Positions 17,450-25,883 of a DNA stretch of 64,000 nucleotides are shown here, piece by piece. Position 1 is the stretch's first letter. Every line of letters begins with the position of its first letter. The notes beneath the pieces were generated by a model that was given only the letters and a program-made list of their open reading frames with translations, did not search any database and was not told the DNA's origin. A program made the translations under genes and the position numbers. The stretch is from Streptomyces sp. cf386. Its GTDB lineage: Bacteria; Actinomycetota; Actinomycetes; Streptomycetales; Streptomycetaceae. Location of the stretch: contig NZ_FNHV01000016.1 of assembly GCF_900103585.1 (NCBI RefSeq), positions 62,001 through 126,000 on the forward strand, written 5' to 3'.

Positions 17450-18201
17450 ACCGCCGGCTCCTCCTCCGTGCTCGCCAGGATCTCCGCGATGTGCACCGGC
17501 CGCATGCCCGTGCTCAGCCGTGCCATGGTGCCGCCGATGTGCATCAGACAGGAGTTGTCGGCCGCGCACAGCACCTCGGCGCCGGTCGACTCGGCGTTGC
17601 GCACCTTGTCCGCGCCCATGGCCGCCGAGACATCGGAATTCTTCAGCGCGAAGGTGCCGCCGAACCCGCAGCACTCGTCCGCACCGGGCAGCTCGACCAA
17701 CTCCAGCCCCTTGACCGCCTGGAGCAGCCGCCGGGGCCGGTCGCCGAGCCCCAGCCCGCGCAGGCCGTGACAGGTCGGGTGATAGGTCACCTTGTGCGGG
17801 TAGTGGGCGCCCACGTCCGTCACCCCCAACACGTCCACCAGGAACTCCGTCAGCTCGTACGTCTTGGGCACCACGGGCGCCAGCGTCGCCGCGAGCGTGT
17901 CCCCGCGCCCCTCCGCCCGGGCCCGCTCACCCATCCGCGGATACAGCTCCCGCACCATCGCCCCGCACGACCCGGACGGGGTGACGATCGCCTCGTACTC
18001 CCCGAAGACATCGGAGAAATGCCGGGCCAGCGGCTCGGCCTCGTGTCGATAGCCGGTGTTGTAGTGCGCCTGCCCGCAGCAGGTCTGGGCCATCGGGAAG
18101 TCGACCTCGACGCCCAGCCTGGTCAGCAGTTTCACCACGGCGCGCCCGGTGTCCGGATAGAGCGTGTCGTTGACACAGGTCAGGAACAGGGCGACACGCA
18201 T
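17446..18201 (-). CDS. lutA: Cysteine-rich L-lactate utilisation protein LutA
   Basis: A 251-residue protein of the CCG family. Two CCG-type motifs are clear, MAQTCCGQAHYN near residue 40 and ADECCGFGGTFALKN near 185; in relatives they bind unusual iron-sulfur clusters. HPTCHGLRGLG and ADNSCLMH supply further cysteines. It is the first lut gene, 71 bases after the rhaB stop on the same strand. It can thus be read from the rhamnose promoter or from its own, where a TGATCGATCA palindrome lies 13 bases before the start. In context it completes rhamnose use by oxidising lactate made from lactaldehyde. Confidence 0.95.
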   Translation of the reverse strand: MRVALFLTCVNDTLYPDTGRAVVKLLTRLGVEVDFPMAQTCCGQAHYNTGYRHEAEPLARHFSDVFGEYEAIVTPSGSCGAMVRELYPRMGERARAEGRGDTLAATLAPVVPKTYELTEFLVDVLGVTDVGAHYPHKVTYHPTCHGLRGLGLGDRPRRLLQAVKGLELVELPGADECCGFGGTFALKNSDVSAAMGADKVRNAESTGAEVLCAADNSCLMHIGGTMARLSTGMRPVHIAEILASTEEEPAV

Positions 18202-18213
18202 CGCGGCTCCTTG

Positions 18214-18223
18214 TGATCGATCA
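18214..18223. promoter_or_regulatory. Palindrome before lutA
   Basis: TGATCGATCA is a perfect ten-base palindrome, 13 bases before the lutA start. It could be the site of a GntR/LldR-type lactate regulator, which is usual for lut operons, but no such gene lies in this window. Confidence 0.4.
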
Positions 18224-18271
18224 TCGGATGAGTGAAGGGTAGTCCGGGTATGCGGCCCGGGGGAGACCCCG

Positions 18272-18287
18272 CTCACCCTCGGGTGAG
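18272..18287 (-). promoter_or_regulatory. Hairpin at the rhaB stop, rhaB-lutA junction
   Basis: CTCACCC and GGGTGAG form a perfect stem overlapping the rhaB stop codon. A second weak stem (CGGGG/CCCCG, 18258-18271) follows directly on the minus strand. Such a structure may cause partial termination or stabilise the upstream rha message, so that lutABC is read at a lower level. Confidence 0.35.
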
Positions 18288-19721
18288 CCGAGCCTCCGCC
18301 TCGCGCCAGCGCGCCGCGTCCCCGCGCGGCTCGTATCGGGTCAACGGCTGCGTACGGGTGAGCAGTCGCCGCCCGTCCGCGAGGTCGCCGACCAGCCCGT
18401 GGGCCCGCGCCTGGACGAGGACGTTCCCGAGGGCTGCGGCCTCGGTCGGACCGGCCACCACCGGCAGCCCGCAGGCGTCGGCGGTCAACTGGCACAGCAG
18501 GGCGTTGCGCGTGCCGCCCCCCACGACATGCACGACGTCGACCGGACGGTCGGCCAGCCGCTGCGCCTCCGTGATCGCCCGGCGATGGGCGAGGGCGAGC
18601 GAGTCGAGGATGCAGCGTGTGATCGCGGAGGGCGACTCGGGCACCGGCTGCCCGGTCGCCCGGCACGCCTCGGCGATCCGCTCCGGCATACGCCCCGGCG
18701 CCAGGAACGCGGCGTCCCCCGCGTCCACCACCGACCGCAGCGCCGGCACCTTGGCGGCATCCAGCAACAACGCACCCAGCTCCGGGTCGCCCCAGGCACG
18801 CAGGCACTCCTGGAGCAGCCACAGCCCCATGATGTTCCGCAGATACCGGACCGTGCCGTCCAGCCCCAGCTCATTGGTGAAGTTGGCGGCCCGGCTCTCC
18901 TCGGTCAGCACGGGCGCGTCCAGCTCCAGCCCCGCCAGCGACCAGGTGCCGGTGCAGATGTACGCGAAGCGCTCGCCCCCGGCCGGGACGGCGGCCACGG
19001 CGGACGCCGTGTCGTGCGACCCGACCGCCGTCACCGGCACCGGACCCGTGAGTCCGGTCTCCTCCAGCACCTCCGGTCGCAGGACGCCCGCCGGATCACC
19101 GGGCTGCCGCAGCCGCGCGAACAACGACAGATCGATGCCAAGCCGGGAGGCGATGCCGTACGCCCAGTCGCGCGTGCGGGGATCGACGAGCTGGGTGGTG
19201 GAGGCGTTGGTGAGCTCGGTGCCCTGCTCGCCCGTGAGCCAGTAGGTCAGGAGGTCGGGGATGAGCAACAGCCGCTCGGCGTACGAGAGTTGGGCAGAGG
19301 CTCGCGCGGCCGTGAGCTGGTAGAGCGTGTTGAAGGGGGCGTACTGCAACCCGGTGGCGGCATACAGCTCCGACGCCGGGACGGTCGCCCACACCTTCTC
19401 CGCGACGCCCTCCGTCCGGGAGTCCCGGTAGTGCACCGGATTACCGAGCAGGGCCCCGTCGGCGTCCAGGAGCCCGTAGTCCACGGCCCAGCTGTCGATC
19501 CCGACGGAGTCGACCTGCCCGGCCGCCCGCAGCCCCTCCAGCACCCCCGCATACAGAGCGAGAACATCCCAGCGCAGCCCCTCCGGGACCCGCACGGTCC
19601 GGTTCGGGAACCGGTGCGCCTCGGCCAGCTCCAGGCTGTCGGGCCCGACGCGGCCGACCATGACGCGCCCGCTGGACGCGCCGAGGTCGACCGCGGCGTA
19701 CGACTTCACGTCCACGCTCAC
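18273..19721 (-). CDS. rhaB: Rhamnulokinase
   Basis: A 482-residue FGGY-family sugar kinase that phosphorylates L-rhamnulose at C1. The N-terminal phosphate loop is DLGASSGRVMVG (residues 12-23). VDSVGIDSWAVDYGLLD is the rhamnulokinase-type active-site segment with the catalytic aspartate. The second ATP-binding part is HVVGGGTRNALLCQLTADA near residue 395. It starts with GTG overlapping the stop of the aldolase/dehydrogenase gene by four bases. It is third in the minus-strand series after rhaI and rhaEW, directly upstream of lutABC. Confidence 0.95.
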   Translation of the reverse strand: MSVDVKSYAAVDLGASSGRVMVGRVGPDSLELAEAHRFPNRTVRVPEGLRWDVLALYAGVLEGLRAAGQVDSVGIDSWAVDYGLLDADGALLGNPVHYRDSRTEGVAEKVWATVPASELYAATGLQYAPFNTLYQLTAARASAQLSYAERLLLIPDLLTYWLTGEQGTELTNASTTQLVDPRTRDWAYGIASRLGIDLSLFARLRQPGDPAGVLRPEVLEETGLTGPVPVTAVGSHDTASAVAAVPAGGERFAYICTGTWSLAGLELDAPVLTEESRAANFTNELGLDGTVRYLRNIMGLWLLQECLRAWGDPELGALLLDAAKVPALRSVVDAGDAAFLAPGRMPERIAEACRATGQPVPESPSAITRCILDSLALAHRRAITEAQRLADRPVDVVHVVGGGTRNALLCQLTADACGLPVVAGPTEAAALGNVLVQARAHGLVGDLADGRRLLTRTQPLTRYEPRGDAARWREAEARLTRG

Positions 19722-21757
19722 CGCAGGAAGGCGGCCGCGACGCCGGCGTCGACCGGGATGTGCAGCCCGGTTGTGTGGGTCAGGTCCCCGCCGGTGAGGG
19801 CGAAGACGGCGTTCGCGACATGCTCGGGCAGCACCTCGCGCTTGAGGATGGTCCGCTGGGCGTAGAACTCACCCAGCTTCTCCTCCTCGACCCCGTACAC
19901 GGCGGCACGCTTGGCCCCCCACCCACCGGCGAAGATCCCCGACCCGCGCACGACACCGTCCGGGTTGATCCCGTTGACGCGGATGCCGTGCTCACCCAGC
20001 TCGGCGGCCAGCAGCCGCACCTGGTGGGCCTGGTCGGCCTTGGTGGCGGAGTAGGCGATGTTGTTGGGCCCGGCGAAGACGGCGTTCTTGGAGGCGATGT
20101 AGACGATGTCGCCGCCCAGCTCCTGCGCGATCATCACCCGCGCCGCCTCCCTCGACACGAGGAAGGAACCGCGCGCCATGATGTCGTGTTGCAGGTCCCA
20201 GTCCTTGGCCGAGGTCTCCAGCAGCGGCTTGGAGATGGAGATACCGGCGTTGTTCACGACCAGATCCACACCACCGAAGGCGAGCACGGCCGCCTTGAAG
20301 GCGCCGGTGATCTGCTCCTCCGAGGTGACGTCCACCGTCACCGCGACGGCCTTGTCCGGCCCTCCGAGCTCGTCGGCGACGGCCTGGGCGTTGTCGCCAT
20401 TGAGGTCCGCGACGACCACACACGCCCCCTCGCCGACGAGCCGATGCGCGATGGCCTTCCCGATCCCGCTCCCGGCACCCGTCACCAGCGCGACCCGCGT
20501 CGCGAGCGGCTTGGGCTTCGGCATCCGTTGGAGCTTGGCCTCCTCAAGGGCCCAGTACTCGATACGGAACTTCTCGGACTCCTCGATGGGCGCGTACGTG
20601 GAAACAGCCTCGGCGCCCCGCATCACATTGATGGCGTTGACATAGAACTCACCCGCGACCCGGGCGGTCTGCTTGTCCTTGCCGAAGCTGAACATGCCGA
20701 CGCCCGGCACGAGCACGATCGCCGGGTCGGCGCCGCGCATCGCGGGGGAGTCGGGCAGCGCGTGCCGCCGGTAGTAGGCGGCGTACTCCTCGCGGTACTC
20801 GGCGTGCAGTTCCTTGAACCGGCCGATGACCTCGTCCAGCGGGGCGGTCGGCGGCAGATCCAGGACCAGGGGCCGCACCTTGGTGCGCAGGAAGTGATCG
20901 GGGCACGAGGTACCGAGGGCGGCAAGCCGCGGGTGCTCGGCGCCGGCGAGGAAGTCGAGGACCACCTCGGAGTCGTTGAAGTGACCGACCTGCGGCCGGT
21001 CCTGCGAGGCCAACGACCGGATCACGGGGGCGAGGGCGGCGGCCCGCTCCCGCCGCTCGACGGCGCCGAGAGCCGCGTAGTCCTCGATCACGGGCCCGAA
21101 GGGCTCCGCCTTCCCCTTCTCCTCCAAGAACTTCTCGGCGGTCCGGATGATGTGCAGCGAGTTCCGCTCGCACTCCTCCGCGGTGTCACCCCACGCGGTG
21201 ATCCCGTGCCCGCCGAGGACGACGCCGATCGCCTGCGGGTTGGCGGCCTTGATCGCGGCGATGTCCAGCCCCAGCTGGAACCCGGGCCGCCGCCAGGGCA
21301 CCCACGCGACCGTGTCACCGAAACACTCGGCGGTGAGCTTCTCCCCATCGGCGGCACAGGCGAGCGCGATACCGGAGTCCGGGTGCAGATGATCGACATG
21401 CGCGGCCTCGACAAGCCCGTGCATCGCGGTGTCGATGGAGGGAGCCGCCCCGCCCTTGCCGTGCAGGCAGTAGTCGAAGGCGGCGACCATCTCGTCCTCG
21501 CGCTCGACACCGGGATAGACATCGACGAGCGCCCGCATCCGATCCACCCGCAACACGGCCAGCCCGGCCTCGGTGAGTGTGCCCAGGTCGCCTCCGGACC
21601 CCTTGACCCACATCAGCTCGACATCACCGCCGGTGACGGGGTCGATGTCGGTGCCCTTGGCGGAGGCGTTGCCGCCGGCGTAGTTGGTGTTGCGGGCATC
21701 GGAGCCGAGTCGACGGGACCGGGCGAGGAGGGCGGCGGCTTCAGGATGGGTTGCCAT
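19718..21757 (-). CDS. rhaEW: Rhamnulose-1-phosphate aldolase / lactaldehyde dehydrogenase fusion
   Basis: A 679-residue fusion enzyme. Residues 1-400 are a class II aldolase domain that splits L-rhamnulose 1-phosphate into dihydroxyacetone phosphate and L-lactaldehyde. The likely zinc ligands are H123 and H125 (HLHPDSG) and H184 (GGHGIT). From about residue 420 a classical SDR domain follows: T426-G433 (TGAGSGIG), NNAGIS, and the catalytic pair Y569/K573 (YSATK). In characterised bifunctional relatives this half oxidises L-lactaldehyde to L-lactate with NAD. The lutABC genes downstream would consume that lactate. It has AAGGAC before its ATG and lies 137 bases after rhaI, a gap that holds a Streptomyces intergenic repeat. 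Confidence 0.95.
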   Translation of the reverse strand: MATHPEAAALLARSRRLGSDARNTNYAGGNASAKGTDIDPVTGGDVELMWVKGSGGDLGTLTEAGLAVLRVDRMRALVDVYPGVEREDEMVAAFDYCLHGKGGAAPSIDTAMHGLVEAAHVDHLHPDSGIALACAADGEKLTAECFGDTVAWVPWRRPGFQLGLDIAAIKAANPQAIGVVLGGHGITAWGDTAEECERNSLHIIRTAEKFLEEKGKAEPFGPVIEDYAALGAVERRERAAALAPVIRSLASQDRPQVGHFNDSEVVLDFLAGAEHPRLAALGTSCPDHFLRTKVRPLVLDLPPTAPLDEVIGRFKELHAEYREEYAAYYRRHALPDSPAMRGADPAIVLVPGVGMFSFGKDKQTARVAGEFYVNAINVMRGAEAVSTYAPIEESEKFRIEYWALEEAKLQRMPKPKPLATRVALVTGAGSGIGKAIAHRLVGEGACVVVADLNGDNAQAVADELGGPDKAVAVTVDVTSEEQITGAFKAAVLAFGGVDLVVNNAGISISKPLLETSAKDWDLQHDIMARGSFLVSREAARVMIAQELGGDIVYIASKNAVFAGPNNIAYSATKADQAHQVRLLAAELGEHGIRVNGINPDGVVRGSGIFAGGWGAKRAAVYGVEEEKLGEFYAQRTILKREVLPEHVANAVFALTGGDLTHTTGLHIPVDAGVAAAFLR

Positions 21758-21792
21758 GAACTTCAGTCCTTATGAGAGAGGGGGAGTGCACT

Positions 21793-21872
21793 TACCTAGG
21801 GGCGCGGGGCTGTATCAATTTGCGGCTCCGCCGCGTGGGCGCGACCAGCCACAACGGCCCCGCAGTCCGCAC
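21793..21872 (+). repeat. Streptomyces intergenic repeat, rhaI-rhaEW gap
   Basis: The gap holds TAGGGGCGCGGGGCTGTAT, a GCGGCTCCGCCGC hairpin (21822-21834) and GCGACCAGCC (21841-21850). I recognise this as a recurrent non-coding repeat of Streptomyces chromosomes. A second copy, in the opposite orientation, lies near 44196-44270 and shares GGGGCGCGGGG and GCGACCAGCC. Confidence 0.6.
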
Positions 21873-21894
21873 CGGGCCAGATCCCGGCAGACGC

Positions 21895-23055
21895 TTACGC
21901 CCCCCACCCGGCCTGCTGCCCCCCAACCCGCTCGGCCACGATCTTCTCGGCCCACCCGGACCGGCGGTACGCGGCAATGGGGTCGGCATCCAGCCCCATC
22001 TCCTCCCGCACCTCGGCCAGCAACGGCCGCACATCCGTGTTGTACGCATCCATCAGCACGGCATTCGCCCCGAGCACATCCCCGGAAGCCTGCGCCACAG
22101 CCAACGCCTCCCGGTCGACCAGCAGCGCTTTCCCCGTGGCTTCCTGCACGTTCATCACCGACCGGATGATCGCCGGAATCTTCGCCTCGATGTTGTGGCA
22201 CTGATCGAGCATGAACGCCACGTCAGGCGTGAACCCACCCCCACGCACGACCTCGTACATGATCCGGAACAGCTGGAACGGATCGGCGGCCCCCACCATC
22301 AGGTCGTCATCGGCATAGAACCGAGAGTTGAAGTCGAACCCGCCGAGCTTCCCCTCCCTGAGCAGCGTCGCGACGATGAACTCGATGTTGGTCCCGGGCG
22401 CGTGATGCCCGGTGTCGACAACGACCTGCGCCTTGGTCCCGAGCTTCAGGCAGTGCGCATACGCCGTCCCCCAGTCCGGCACATCGGTCGTGTAGAACGC
22501 CGGCTCGAAGAACTTGTACTCCAGCAGCATTCGCTGCCCGTCGCCGAGCCGCGCGTACACCTCGGCCAGCCCCTCCGCCAGGCGGTCCTGCCGAGCGCGG
22601 ATGTCGTCCTGACCCGGATAGTTCGTACCGTCCGCGAACCACAGCTTGAGATCGGCGGAGCCGGTCGCATCCATGATGTCGACGCACTCCAGCAGATGGT
22701 CCACGGCCTTGCGCCGCACCACCGCATCGGGATGACAGATGCTGCCCAGCATGTAGTCGTCGTCCTGAAAAGTGTTGGAGTTGATGGCGCCCAGCTTCAC
22801 GCCACGCTCTTCGGCGTACTTGGCCAGCGCCGAGTAGTCGTCGACCTTGTCCCAAGGGATGTGCAGGGCGACGGTGGGCGCGACGCCGGTGAACTCATGC
22901 ACCTTCGCGGCGTCGTCCAACTTCTCCCGCGGCGTCCGCGGAACTCCGGACTGCGCGAACACCTTGAACCGCGTCCCCGAGTTCCCGTACGCCCACGACG
23001 GCGTTTCGACTGCCTGCGTCTTGAGTGCGGCCTTCACCGCGGCGAGCTCGGTCAC
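21895..23055 (-). CDS. rhaI: L-rhamnose isomerase
   Basis: A 386-residue xylose-isomerase-fold enzyme that turns L-rhamnose into L-rhamnulose. It is the shorter type found in Pseudomonas, rhizobia and actinomycetes, not the E. coli RhaA type. LEYKFFEPAFYTTDVPDWGTAY, VVVDTGHHAPGTNIEFIV and FDFNSRFYADDDLMVG carry the metal-binding Glu, Asp and His residues. The start is a GTG at 23055 with AGGAG seven bases upstream. It is the first gene of the minus-strand operon. Two TGAA-N4-TTCA operator boxes lie 37-64 bases upstream in the gap shared with the divergent importer operon. Confidence 0.95.
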   Translation of the reverse strand: MTELAAVKAALKTQAVETPSWAYGNSGTRFKVFAQSGVPRTPREKLDDAAKVHEFTGVAPTVALHIPWDKVDDYSALAKYAEERGVKLGAINSNTFQDDDYMLGSICHPDAVVRRKAVDHLLECVDIMDATGSADLKLWFADGTNYPGQDDIRARQDRLAEGLAEVYARLGDGQRMLLEYKFFEPAFYTTDVPDWGTAYAHCLKLGTKAQVVVDTGHHAPGTNIEFIVATLLREGKLGGFDFNSRFYADDDLMVGAADPFQLFRIMYEVVRGGGFTPDVAFMLDQCHNIEAKIPAIIRSVMNVQEATGKALLVDREALAVAQASGDVLGANAVLMDAYNTDVRPLLAEVREEMGLDADPIAAYRRSGWAEKIVAERVGGQQAGWGA

Positions 23056-23090
23056 TTGAGGGCTCCTGTGACGTCGGGACGGAAAGTCGG

Positions 23091-23119
23091 TTGAACGGCT
23101 TCACTGTGAAACGATTCAA
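23091..23119. promoter_or_regulatory. Two adjacent LacI-type operators before rhaI
   Basis: TTGAACGGCTTCAC (23091-23104) and GTGAAACGATTCAA (23106-23119) both fit TGAA-N4-TTCA. The second is one base from the classic LacI-family form TGAAACGTTTCA with its central CG. Their centres are 15 bases apart. They sit just upstream of rhaI. Confidence 0.7.
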
Positions 23120-23271
23120 GACGGGAACGTATGAGTCCCCCGAAGGGGTGTCAACCCCCACGACTGAGGCTGTTTCTCGTAGCCCGACCGCGACCTTCGT
23201 TCATCGAAATCTTTTCGACACGGACCCATTGACGTGACATGCGCTCCATGCCTAACGTCCCGGCAACCAAG

Positions 23272-23285
23272 TTGAAACCTTTCAC
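23272..23285. promoter_or_regulatory. LacI-type operator before the rhamnose importer operon
   Basis: TTGAAACCTTTCAC (23272-23285) has inverted arms TGAAA/TTTCA two bases apart. It lies 44 bases before the ATPase start, in the same divergent gap as the rhaI operators. Confidence 0.68.
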
Positions 23286-23316
23286 GACGCCGTGAGGGCC
23301 GTCCCGCCGGCGTCGT
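23284..23316 (+). promoter_or_regulatory. Leader hairpin before the importer operon
   Basis: ACGACGCCG (23284-23292) pairs perfectly with CGGCGTCGT (23308-23316) over a 15-base loop. The stem ends two bases before the GAGGAG ribosome site (23318-23323) of the ATPase gene. It may stabilise the message or modulate translation. Confidence 0.45.
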
Positions 23317-23328
23317 CGAGGAGCCCCC

Positions 23329-24846
23329 ATGACCCACCCGTCCACCACGGGTCCGGCCCCGGTTCTTGCGCTCAGGGACATCTCGAAGTCCTTCGGCGCG
23401 GTCCGCGCCCTGCGGGACGTCTCCCTGGAGCTGTTCCCCGGGGAGGTGCACGCCCTCGCCGGAGAGAACGGCGCGGGCAAGTCGACCCTGATCAAGACGC
23501 TCGCCGGCGTGCACCGGCCCGACGCGGGCCAGGTGCTGCTCGACGGTGCCCCCGTCGTCTTCCACGGCCCCGGCGACGCCCGCGACGCCGGTATCGCCGT
23601 GATCTACCAGGAGCCGACCCTCTTCCCCGACCTGTCGATCGCCGAGAACATCTTCATGGGCCGCCAGCCGCGCCGCGCCCTCGGCCGCATCGACCACAAG
23701 GCCACGCACACCGCGACCCTGGCCCTGATGCAGCGGCTCGGCGTCGAACTCGACCCCGACCGCCCCGCGCGCGGCCTGTCCATCGCCGACCAGCAGATCG
23801 TCGAGATCGCCAAGGCGCTCTCCTTCGACGCCCGCGTCCTGATCATGGACGAGCCGACCGCCGCCCTCACCGGCAGCGAGGTCGCCCGCCTCTTCGGGGT
23901 CGTCCGCACCCTGCGCGAACAGGGCGCCGCCGTCCTGTTCATCTCGCACCGCCTGGAGGAGATCTTCCAGATCTGCCGACGGGTGACCACCCTGCGCGAC
24001 GGCGCCTGGATCGCCAGCGAGCCCCTCGACGGCATGACCGAGGACGACCTGGTGCGCCGGATGGTCGGCCGCGACCTCGACGAGCTGTACCCCAAGCAGG
24101 ACGTGAAGCCGGGCGAAGTCGCCCTGAGCGTACGCCGGTTGACCCGGGAGGGCGTCTTCACCGACGTCTCCTTCGATGTACGGCGCGGAGAGATCGTCGG
24201 CCTCGCAGGGCTCGTCGGCGCCGGCCGCACGGAGGTCGCGCGGGCCGTGTTCGGCATCGACCGCTGGGACGCCGGTGACGTCTCCGTCGACGGCAAGGCC
24301 CTGACCAACGGCGCCCCGTCCACCGCCATGGCCTCCGGCCTCGCCCTCGTCCCCGAGGACCGGCGCGCCCAGGGTCTGGTGATGGACATGTCCATCGAGC
24401 GCAACATCGGCCTCACCGGGCTCCGTACGACCGTCAAGGCCGGCCTGATGGACCGCGGCGCCGAACGCAGCCGCTCCCTCGACTGGGCCGTCAAGCTCCA
24501 GGTCAAGTACGCCCGGATCGCCGACACGGTCAACACCCTGTCCGGCGGCAACCAGCAGAAGGTCGTCCTCGCCAAGTGGCTCGCCACCGGCCCCAAGGTG
24601 CTGATCGTCGACGAACCCACCCGGGGCATCGACGTCGGCACCAAGGCCGAAGTGCACCGGCTGCTCAGCGAGTTGGCCGCCGACGGTGTGGCCGTCCTGA
24701 TGATCTCCTCCGATCTGCCCGAGATCCTCGGCATGGCCGACCGCGTGCTGGTGATGCACGAGGGCCGCCTCACCGCCGAGATCCCACGCTCCGAAGCCAC
24801 CGAGGAAACCGTGATGGCCGCAGCCACCGGGAGGGCCGCCGCATGA
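23329..24846 (+). CDS. rhaT: Rhamnose ABC importer, ATP-binding protein
   Basis: A 505-residue double ABC ATPase of the RbsA/XylG/MglA type. The first half has Walker A GENGAGKST, signature LSIADQQIVEIAKAL and Walker B VLIMDEPTAAL. The second half has a degenerate Walker A (GLVGAGRTE, no lysine), normal for this family, but a good signature LSGGNQQKVVLAKWL and Walker B VLIVDEPTRGID. The partner genes follow with four- and eight-base overlaps. The gene is divergent from rhaI and carries a LacI-type operator and a leader hairpin. The symbol follows the rhizobial naming, in which RhaT is the ATPase. Specificity for rhamnose is inferred from position. Confidence 0.93.
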   Translation: MTHPSTTGPAPVLALRDISKSFGAVRALRDVSLELFPGEVHALAGENGAGKSTLIKTLAGVHRPDAGQVLLDGAPVVFHGPGDARDAGIAVIYQEPTLFPDLSIAENIFMGRQPRRALGRIDHKATHTATLALMQRLGVELDPDRPARGLSIADQQIVEIAKALSFDARVLIMDEPTAALTGSEVARLFGVVRTLREQGAAVLFISHRLEEIFQICRRVTTLRDGAWIASEPLDGMTEDDLVRRMVGRDLDELYPKQDVKPGEVALSVRRLTREGVFTDVSFDVRRGEIVGLAGLVGAGRTEVARAVFGIDRWDAGDVSVDGKALTNGAPSTAMASGLALVPEDRRAQGLVMDMSIERNIGLTGLRTTVKAGLMDRGAERSRSLDWAVKLQVKYARIADTVNTLSGGNQQKVVLAKWLATGPKVLIVDEPTRGIDVGTKAEVHRLLSELAADGVAVLMISSDLPEILGMADRVLVMHEGRLTAEIPRSEATEETVMAAATGRAAA

Positions 24847-25883
24847 CGGTGACCACCCCGAACCAAGCACCCGTCGCCGAGGTGACCAAGTCCAGCGGCA
24901 CCCGCCTCGTCGACCGTGTCTTCAAGATGCGCGAACTCGCCATCCTGCTGGTCTTCGTGGTGATGATCGTCGTCACCCAGCTGGGCAACAGCGAGTTCCT
25001 CACCGAGCAGGGCATCAAGGACCTCCTGCTGAACGCGACGATCCTCGTGCTCGTCGCCACGGGCCAGTCCCTGGTGGTGATCACGAGGAACGTGGACCTG
25101 TCGGTCGGCTCCACGCTCGGCATCAGCGCCTTCGCCGCCGGCACCTACCTCCACGGCGGCGGGAACCCGGTCGTGGCCGTGTTCCTGGCGATCGTGATGG
25201 GCATCGGCTTCGGTCTGCTGAACGGCCTGCTCGTCAGCCTCGGCCAGGTGCCCGCCCTCGTCGTCACCCTCGGCACTCTCTACATCATCCGCGGCATCGA
25301 CTCCATCTGGGTCGGCTCCCGGCAGATCACCGCGGCCGACCTCCCGGACGGCTTCGTCGACTTCGGCTCCGGAGGCATCTCCGCCGTGCCCTGGCTGGCG
25401 GTGATCGCCCTCGTCGTCCTGGTGGCCACCGCCTACTACCTCAAGCACTTCGGCAGCGGCCGCGAGCTGTACGCCCTCGGCTCCAACCCGGAGGCCGCCC
25501 GCCTCGCCGGCATCCCGGTGCGCAAGCGGATCCTCGCCGCGTACACCTTCTGCGGTGCGCTGGCCGGACTCGCGGGCGCGCTGTACCTGGCCCGGTTCGG
25601 CAACGTCGACTCCGGCACCGGCAACGGCTACGAACTCACCGTCGTCAGCGCGGTCGTGGTCGGCGGCGTCGTCTTCACCGGCGGGTCGGGCAGCGTCTAC
25701 GGCGCGGCGCTCGGCGCGCTGCTGCTGACCTCCATCAACAGCGTGCTGCCCGCCCTCGGCGTCAGCTCCGTCTGGGTGCTCGCCATCAACGGCATCCTGC
25801 TCATCCTCGCCATCGCGGTCGACCGGATCGTCGCCCTGCGGGTGGCCTCCGCCCTGAAGAAGAGGAACGCCCGCCATGGCTGA
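24843..25883 (+). CDS. rhaP: Rhamnose ABC importer, permease 1
   Basis: A 346-residue permease of the RbsC/BPD_transp_2 type with about nine to ten hydrophobic segments from residue 30 to 340. The family motif LVVITRNVDLSVGSTLGIS lies near residue 80, and the EAARLAGIPVRKRILAAYTFCG coupling loop near 215-240 contacts the ATPase. The start is the ATG at 24843 that overlaps the ATPase stop (ATGA); the longer open frame upstream lies inside the ATPase gene. A charged N-terminal tail of 25 residues precedes the first helix. Confidence 0.93.
   Translation: MTVTTPNQAPVAEVTKSSGTRLVDRVFKMRELAILLVFVVMIVVTQLGNSEFLTEQGIKDLLLNATILVLVATGQSLVVITRNVDLSVGSTLGISAFAAGTYLHGGGNPVVAVFLAIVMGIGFGLLNGLLVSLGQVPALVVTLGTLYIIRGIDSIWVGSRQITAADLPDGFVDFGSGGISAVPWLAVIALVVLVATAYYLKHFGSGRELYALGSNPEAARLAGIPVRKRILAAYTFCGALAGLAGALYLARFGNVDSGTGNGYELTVVSAVVVGGVVFTGGSGSVYGAALGALLLTSINSVLPALGVSSVWVLAINGILLILAIAVDRIVALRVASALKKRNARHG

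Noticed and set aside
18258..18287. Full terminator separating rhaB from lutABC
   Set aside because: The stems are short and lack a T-run, so complete termination is not supported; only a possible attenuating hairpin was recorded.
19760..21775. Long plus-strand frame opposite the rhaEW gene
   Set aside because: It is the mirror of a well-supported fusion enzyme and has no recognisable domain or ribosome site.
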